Part shown: piece by piece, positions 59,639 to 64,000 of the stretch
How positions within the stretch are numbered: the first letter of the stretch is position 1
Layout of the letters: the number at the start of each line of letters is the position of its first letter
Source of the DNA: Rhodospirillales bacterium
GTDB lineage: Bacteria > Pseudomonadota > Alphaproteobacteria > Micavibrionales > Micavibrionaceae
Length of the DNA: 64,000 bases
Direction: 5' to 3'
Assembly: GCA_020638175.1 (NCBI GenBank)
Contig: JACKJA010000002.1
Coordinates: forward strand, 930,001-994,000
Notes under the pieces: generated by a model
What the model saw: only the letters and a program-made list of their open reading frames with translations
Databases searched by the model: none
Told to the model about the DNA's origin: nothing
Made by a program: the position numbers and the translations under genes

Positions 59639-61042
59639 TTATAAAAATTTAGGACGAACGTGCTCAGATTTATGAGTGCGCCCAATCGCGCCGTTGTTAA
59701 CGGGAATCCGCTCAGTTTCCGTCCATTCAGGCGTCGGTGCTCCGATGGTCTTCGCACTTTTCACGGCAAGTGTGGCTATCCGTTGGGCCGCATAAACACA
59801 ATCATTGTGTTTTTGTGCAACTTCAGGAAGGTTGTTTGCTATGTCTACGGCCTTTTCTGCAATAGAGGTAACCACATCTGTTAGTATTTGCTCTGCCTGT
59901 TCCGGTGAAAAGCCAAGTGTTTCGCCAAAGCGCAGGAGAGTCTTTTTATTAATACCAGATGTTTTTCCCTGAATGGTTAGGCACATCTTTTGACGGCGGT
60001 CTTCTTGATGGATTTCTGATGTAACATCATATGTGGGAGCCAGACGTGTTTTGGTTATGTTTTTTGATCCGGGGTCATATTCCATTAACATTGATATGTT
60101 TTTTCTATGCATATCGTTATCTTTGATGGCCCAGGACAGAATGGTGCGCTTATAAAGCCGTTCCATATCCTCATCAGGCTCTGTTGAATTCTCCCGAACC
60201 AGCTTGGCGATTTTTTCCATGCTACCCTTGTTAAGGTCTGTGGATGGGATGCCCTCAAGGGTACAAAAATCTTCTATTAAAAGCCATTTCCCTTTTTCTT
60301 CGGGGGATTGAGGGATATCAAATCTTTCAACAATAATGGCAGGAGGCAGGCCATTTCTAAGGGGAAGAAGGGCATGTTGTGCTGTATCAAGGCCAATGTG
60401 ATCGGATAATTCTAAACACATCCATTCATTGACAGCCCATCCTTCTCTGTGTTCTCCGAGTGGAAATTTCACAAAGTGAGTGAAGGGACTGGTTATGGAT
60501 ACCTGGAGGATACCCCCTTCGTTCAGAGTAGTGGGAACTTTGATCTCTTTTCCTGAAAAACGGGGGGTGTAATGGTTAGCCCATAAAGACGCAATCTCGT
60601 TTTCAAAAGAGTTATCAAGAGTTTTGGGGCATATACCAGCATAGTATCCGACAAATGTGCCATCATTGATATGATCATCCAGACGAGTCAAAAGAGTGTC
60701 GAGTTGTGTGGGGCGGTCAAACGGACAATTCTGAGATATCGTCAGATTCGATAAGAAACGCAGGCCACCCTTAATATATTCGGTCTGTGTTCCTTCTTGC
60801 AGTCTTTTGAAGATTGGATTGCTCGGGTCAATATTTACCAGAAAATTAGGCGCTCCATCGGATTCCCTTTTGGGGAACAGGGCTTCGTATTCTTTCTCTT
60901 TATATTGTTTCCAGCGAATTTCCTGATCGCATACAGAAAAGCTGCCAATACGATTTCCGTACCAGCACAGGTGATACTGACATTCTTCAGGATTTTCTGT
61001 CCCGGCGATTTTCGCAAAAGGTTTTCTTAATTCGGTACTCAA
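59639..61042 (-). CDS. HipA-like serine/threonine kinase
   Basis: A 467-residue HipA-type kinase. HipA kinases phosphorylate glutamyl-tRNA synthetase or other targets and induce growth arrest. The ATP-binding Lys is in THFVKFPLGEH, the catalytic loop in AIKDNDMHRKNISML (NxDxHxKN near residue 311) and the metal Asp in APTYDVTSE, so the kinase appears active. The N-terminal domain (about 20-130) is not the E. coli type. No hipB-like antitoxin gene is beside it. It stands on the minus strand inside the tail region. Two 7 bp-arm palindromes upstream could be its operators. It is AT-rich compared with the virion genes, so it is probably cargo. Confidence 0.82.
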   Translation of the reverse strand: MSTELRKPFAKIAGTENPEECQYHLCWYGNRIGSFSVCDQEIRWKQYKEKEYEALFPKRESDGAPNFLVNIDPSNPIFKRLQEGTQTEYIKGGLRFLSNLTISQNCPFDRPTQLDTLLTRLDDHINDGTFVGYYAGICPKTLDNSFENEIASLWANHYTPRFSGKEIKVPTTLNEGGILQVSITSPFTHFVKFPLGEHREGWAVNEWMCLELSDHIGLDTAQHALLPLRNGLPPAIIVERFDIPQSPEEKGKWLLIEDFCTLEGIPSTDLNKGSMEKIAKLVRENSTEPDEDMERLYKRTILSWAIKDNDMHRKNISMLMEYDPGSKNITKTRLAPTYDVTSEIHQEDRRQKMCLTIQGKTSGINKKTLLRFGETLGFSPEQAEQILTDVVTSIAEKAVDIANNLPEVAQKHNDCVYAAQRIATLAVKSAKTIGAPTPEWTETERIPVNNGAIGRTHKSEHVRPKFL

Positions 61043-61103
61043 CCATCAATCCTTTTTTACCTGTAGTCGTGCAGATAAGAGATAGAAACAATAGTAATTA
61101 AAG

Positions 61104-61149
61104 GACTTTAATAAAGTCTTTATCTATCAATTTATTGACATAATGTCAA
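61104..61149 (-). promoter_or_regulatory. Two operator-like palindromes upstream of the HipA-like gene
   Basis: GACTTTA-A-TAAAGTC (61104-61118) and TTGACAT-A-ATGTCAA (61135-61149), each with 7 bp arms, lie about 60-110 bp ahead of the HipA-like start and between it and the next plus-strand gene. They could bind a HipB-like or other repressor. Confidence 0.5.
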
Positions 61150-61224
61150 ACAAAAAGAGCCTGCATACGCAAGGCAAGATTTTTCAAAAACATTGTCCAT
61201 CATACTTTAAAGGAGGTCTTTAAC

Positions 61225-61770
61225 ATGGGTAGTTTTGCCACTGCATTACAAATGGTGCCGTTAATCACGCAAGGCGTGGGATTGGTATCCGATATCGTGT
61301 CCGGCGAGTCATCTTACCGCGATCAGCAAAAACAACAGGAACTGGCCCTGCGCCAGCTTCAGCAAGACCAGAGGGAAAGCCAGCGGCAGGCGCAGGAAAA
61401 TGCCATCTTGCAAAAAGAACAGATCGCCGCCGAAACGAAAAAGGCCGAAGACGCGCGCCGTGCCGCCCTGAAACGGGCCGTCGCGCGCCAGCGCGCATCG
61501 TTCGGTGCCAGCGGGATCGGCAATCAGGCCAATGGCTCGGTCGAAGCGGTGTTGCTGGGGATGTTCGAGGAAAGCGACGACGAACGCGCCAACCGTGAGC
61601 GGCTGGATGCCCTGCGCACGGCGGCGCTGGACCAGAATCTGGATCAGCAAAAACGGCTGGATGTGATCCAGCTCTCGCAGCTTCGGGAAAAACAGAAAAT
61701 CGGCAGCGTTACATCCAGTATTGATCGCTATTCAAATCTGACGGGATCGGTTTTGGGCGCTCTGGGCTAA
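61225..61770 (+). CDS. Internal virion (core) protein, T7 gp14-like
   Basis: A 181-residue protein with an N-terminal hydrophobic stretch (ALQMVPLITQGVGLVSDIV) and a long coiled-coil-like middle rich in Gln, Glu, Arg and Ala (LRQLQQDQRESQRQAQENAI, ETKKAEDARRAALKRAVARQ, RASFGASGIGNQANGS). This is the layout of gp14-type core proteins ejected into the cell envelope at infection. The start is preceded by AAAGGAGG. Confidence 0.7.
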   Translation: MGSFATALQMVPLITQGVGLVSDIVSGESSYRDQQKQQELALRQLQQDQRESQRQAQENAILQKEQIAAETKKAEDARRAALKRAVARQRASFGASGIGNQANGSVEAVLLGMFEESDDERANRERLDALRTAALDQNLDQQKRLDVIQLSQLREKQKIGSVTSSIDRYSNLTGSVLGALG

Positions 61771-62045
61771 CGTTTTTCCAGTTGCTTACGCTGGATATCG
61801 CCAAGGCTTTGCTTTTTGGGTTTCGACCACGGGTTGGCCGGTTCAGAGGTCTTCTTTGGCGCGTATAGCTTGACCTTGTCGTCCTTGCTGTCTTCGCGCT
61901 CGTAATAAGGCCGATCATCCTTATCATCCTGCATGGATAGGGGTTTCCATGGTTTGCTGAAATCAGAGTAATCGTTGCTGTCGGCCATCGAAACCGCCGG
62001 GGTCAGGGCCAAAACCAAAACACTCATGAAAATCATAATACGCAT
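61767..62045 (-). CDS. Small exported protein, 92 residues
   Basis: The first 22 residues are a Sec signal peptide (FMSVLVLALTPAVSMADS), and the mature part is very polar (Asp, Lys, Ser, Pro; SDFSKPWKPLSMQDDKDDRP and APKKTSEPANPWSKPKKQSL). The start ATG is at 62045. It converges on the core protein gene by 4 bp. No family is recognised. Confidence 0.65.
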   Translation of the reverse strand: MRIMIFMSVLVLALTPAVSMADSNDYSDFSKPWKPLSMQDDKDDRPYYEREDSKDDKVKLYAPKKTSEPANPWSKPKKQSLGDIQRKQLEKR

Positions 62046-62102
62046 AAACCAATCATACACCCCCGTAGAGGTGATGCAACCTGAAATATAAAGGAAAATG
62101 AA

Positions 62103-62777
62103 ATGACTAATTATAACCCTTACATTCCCCGTCCGGCACATAAACCGGACGTGCCCTATGCCTATTCCCCGGAAGCGATGAATGAGGACGTTAAAGATTT
62201 TGTTCGCAGAAACGAAGATGAAAAGCCGTATTTTTACAAGGATACAAAAGGTAACGTAACCATCGGCGTTGGTTTTATGATTCCGAATGAAGAAAAAGCG
62301 CGGGAATTGCCGTTGAAAATCAAGGGCCGCGATGCAACGGATTCCGAGAAGATCGATGCCTATCGCCGGGCTAAATCTTACCTTGGTAAAAATGCCGAAG
62401 CATTTGCACCCGCAGCGAGCGGTTTGCCTGACTTGCAGCTTGATGAAGGCGATATATCCCTCATGCTGGATAGGCGTTTGCGCGAAGGGGTTGGTCATCT
62501 ACAGAAACAATTTCCTGATTTTCATACCTATCCCCGTTCAGGCCGTAAAGCATTACAGGATATGGAATTCCAGGTAGGCCCGACTAAATTTAAAGAAGAC
62601 GTATGGAAAAATTTATTTCCGGCTGTTCGTGCAAGAGATTGGGCAACCGCGGCAAAGGAATCGCGCCGGGATATTCATGGTGATGCGGCGAAAAATGAAT
62701 CGGACCACAGAAATATAGAAACCAGAAAAGCCTTTGAAGAGGCCGATCGGGAAGAACGCTCACGGCGACGGCGGTGA
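62103..62777 (+). CDS. Phage lysozyme, GH24-like
   Basis: A muramidase of 224 residues that cuts peptidoglycan. After a Pro-rich start, NEDEKPYFYKDTKGNVTIG matches the T4-type active site: Glu38, Asp47 and Thr53 have the same spacing as E11, D20 and T26 of T4 lysozyme. Later PRSGRKALQDMEFQVG and DIHGDAAKNESDHRNIETR-like text (AAKNESDHRNIETRKAFEEA) fits the family end. There is no signal peptide. AAATATAAAGGAAA lies upstream. Could act in lysis or as part of the virion. Confidence 0.85.
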   Translation: MTNYNPYIPRPAHKPDVPYAYSPEAMNEDVKDFVRRNEDEKPYFYKDTKGNVTIGVGFMIPNEEKARELPLKIKGRDATDSEKIDAYRRAKSYLGKNAEAFAPAASGLPDLQLDEGDISLMLDRRLREGVGHLQKQFPDFHTYPRSGRKALQDMEFQVGPTKFKEDVWKNLFPAVRARDWATAAKESRRDIHGDAAKNESDHRNIETRKAFEEADREERSRRRR

Positions 62778-63290
62778 ATGATAGGGCTGGATGTACCATG
62801 TGCGGCTACCGCCCATGGTGGAAAACTGTTCCATTTCTTTCTGCAATTTTCCCCAATATTTCTGCGGAGATTGCCCGGTATCCCATTCTTCTTCGGTTGA
62901 TGAGGGATAAGGATAATGAAAAATAAGTTCCTTATCCCTGTAATCGTCCGGATACGGGGGCGGCCCAATGGTCAGGTGAAGGTAGCGGTAACTCACCATA
63001 GGCGTGCCGTCTAGCTTCTTTTGCGGGCGATAGTCACCTTGCGCGATTAAGTAAAACTCGCGCGGCCCGGCCCGGTGAATGACCTTGTAATTGATCTGTC
63101 CGGGTAGATATTTGTCTTCGCCAAAAGGAATGGTTTTAATAACATTGCCGGGCAGGAAGACGAGATCGAAAGGTTCCGAATAACATTGCCAGCGCCCCAT
63201 GAACTCATCAGGCAGGGTTTGAGGCATGGGCGATAGCGCCGCGCAGGCCGGTAAAGACAGAATCGCAAAAACAAGGGCCAATACTCTCAT
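62760..63290 (-). CDS. Lipoprotein of unknown function
   Basis: A 176-residue lipoprotein: signal ALVFAILSLPACAALSP with lipobox LPAC and Cys near residue 16. The mature part has a beta-rich DxxxGRWQCYSEPFDLVFLP-like form (EFMGRWQCYSEPFDLVFLPG) and a Pro/Tyr-rich C-terminus. The ATG at 63290 is chosen over an upstream one at 63326 because it starts the signal peptide directly. It converges on the lysozyme by 18 bp. Function unknown; outer membrane anchoring is expected. Confidence 0.7.
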   Translation of the reverse strand: MRVLALVFAILSLPACAALSPMPQTLPDEFMGRWQCYSEPFDLVFLPGNVIKTIPFGEDKYLPGQINYKVIHRAGPREFYLIAQGDYRPQKKLDGTPMVSYRYLHLTIGPPPYPDDYRDKELIFHYPYPSSTEEEWDTGQSPQKYWGKLQKEMEQFSTMGGSRTWYIQPYHSPPSP

Positions 63291-63362
63291 GCCTGCAAGT
63301 ATAGGCTGCGCTGGCATGGCTGACAATCCGTCAGGCTTTGAAAAAAAAGCAAAACCATAAAT

Positions 63363-63392
63363 CGCACAGAAACCGTTCTGTGCGGGTTTTTT
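63363..63392 (+). terminator. Terminator-like hairpin ahead of the last complete gene
   Basis: Perfect 9 bp stem CGCACAGAA / TTCTGTGCG with an ACCG loop and a GG-T6 tail, 19 bp before the next start. It is ahead of rather than behind a plus-strand gene, so it may end antisense-free readthrough from the lysozyme. Confidence 0.75.
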
Positions 63393-63410
63393 ATTTGAAG
63401 GAGAAAATAT

Positions 63411-63932
63411 ATGTTAAAAGACCTATTAAAATACGGCCCAATAAAGAGTTCTATTGGAAATAATATGCAGAATGAGAAAGAAGATGTTGTAGCCGTCAAA
63501 GAATCGCTCAGAAAATTGGGTTATTTACAATTCGATCTTCAAAAAGCCGAGCCCCATGGTTACATAACGCGTGATTTAGATACGGGAATAAAAAAATTTC
63601 AAAGTGATAATAACTTAAAAATAGACGGAATATTAGAGCCACAAGGTGAAACGGAATATATGATTGGTCATAATTTATATCAAACGGTTCGTGATAAGGT
63701 TGAAGCGGAACCTTTGGCTCCTCCACCGGGAAAAAAGATACCGGGAACAAATATTCCGGATAAAGGCATTCCTGAACAAGGATATCCGAATAGTCGTCGA
63801 TATAACCCGCATAAACAACCGCACCCTGTAAATCCTGATCCGTTATTAGAAAAAAAACCTCCGTCATCAGGACTAGGGATGCCGGTTATCGATCCGGATT
63901 CCCTGTTGCTCCCATTTGATCGATATATATAA
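63411..63932 (+). CDS. Peptidoglycan-binding domain protein with a proline-rich tail
   Basis: 173 residues. Residues about 25-85 are a PG-binding repeat (DVVAVKESLRKLGYLQFDLQ, TGIKKFQSDNNLKIDGILEP), and the rest is Pro-rich with many Asn, Lys and Arg (PPGKKIPGTNIPDKGIPEQG, NPHKQPHPVNPDPLLEKKPP). No signal peptide. It resembles the N-terminal part of toxin or lysin proteins in phage regions, for instance the start of the toxin at 55205. It may be a module whose catalytic part lies in another gene. AT-rich. GAAGGAGAAA precedes the start. Confidence 0.7.
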   Translation: MLKDLLKYGPIKSSIGNNMQNEKEDVVAVKESLRKLGYLQFDLQKAEPHGYITRDLDTGIKKFQSDNNLKIDGILEPQGETEYMIGHNLYQTVRDKVEAEPLAPPPGKKIPGTNIPDKGIPEQGYPNSRRYNPHKQPHPVNPDPLLEKKPPSSGLGMPVIDPDSLLLPFDRYI

Positions 63933-63963
63933 TGGAAGCATGCGCACCATCAGGGGAGAAAAT

Positions 63964-64000
63964 ATGAGATTTTTTTATCACCCGCCACTTGTTTTTCTTC
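63964..64000 (+). CDS. Start of a further gene, cut by the window end
   Basis: ATG at 63964 following GGGGAGAAAAT, reading MRFFYHPPLVFL to the last base. The hydrophobic opening could be a signal peptide or membrane segment. Nothing more can be said. Confidence 0.45.
   Translation, partial: MRFFYHPPLVFL

Noticed and set aside
49335..64000. RcGTA-type gene transfer agent
   Set aside because: The structural genes follow a T7-type short-tail order, not the HK97-like GTA order with tape measure and long tail genes.
1..64000. tRNA, rRNA or CRISPR arrays
   Set aside because: No cloverleaf, rRNA-like stretch or regularly spaced direct repeats were seen; a tRNA attachment site at the phage left edge was sought without result.

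Overview
The window reads as the chromosome of an alphaproteobacterium, ending in an integrated phage-like region. The lineage call is inference. It rests on the murB-ddl-ftsQ-ftsA-ftsZ-lpxC order, an FtsZ with a very long linker, the split transhydrogenase (pntAA, pntAB, pntB), the F1-ATPase inhibitor zeta (DUF1476) beside purC-purS-purQ-purL, a 41-residue zinc-free L36, and the paired CGFS glutaredoxin and BolA. No rRNA, tRNA or CRISPR array was seen.

Layout. 1-15.8 kb: cell wall and division genes (murB, murF, ddl, ftsQ, ftsA, ftsZ), interrupted by an aldo/keto reductase, then lpxC, bamD, a NUDIX hydrolase, recN, a GIY-YIG protein and ligA. 15.8-21.9 kb: a leftward transhydrogenase operon with a solute-binding protein gene inside it and an SDR and an alpha/beta hydrolase behind it. 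22-35 kb: a secretion and signalling island with TolC, a type I ABC exporter, HlyD, a CHASE2 nucleotide cyclase, a protein with a PEP-CTERM-like tail, a 1145-residue FecR/FG-GAP protein that is the likely exporter substrate, and a cNMP-binding EAL protein. 35-41 kb: L36 and the rod-shape genes mreBCD, PBP2 and rodA. 41-49.3 kb: grxD, bolA, purine genes, a DNA glycosylase, nadK and pyrE, with a broken small gene and a candidate sRNA.

49.3-64 kb: a T7-type virion module (portal, scaffold, capsid, tail tubular A and B, internal core protein, lysozyme) behind a small HTH repressor with palindromic operators. No terminase, integrase or replication gene is visible; the right end is outside the window. 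The module carries cargo: a MuF-like toxin with a colicin E5-like tip and immunity gene, a detached colicin D-like tip with its immunity gene, a HipA-like kinase, a PilZ protein and small exported proteins. The portal is fused to an unrelated N-terminus that looks chromosomal.

Several families of short palindromic repeats are scattered through the chromosomal part. One copy sits in frame inside ligA, and a pair flanks the GIY-YIG gene. The features most worth following up are the phage-borne toxin locus (55.2-56.7 kb), the portal fusion, the secretion/second-messenger island and the ligA insertion.
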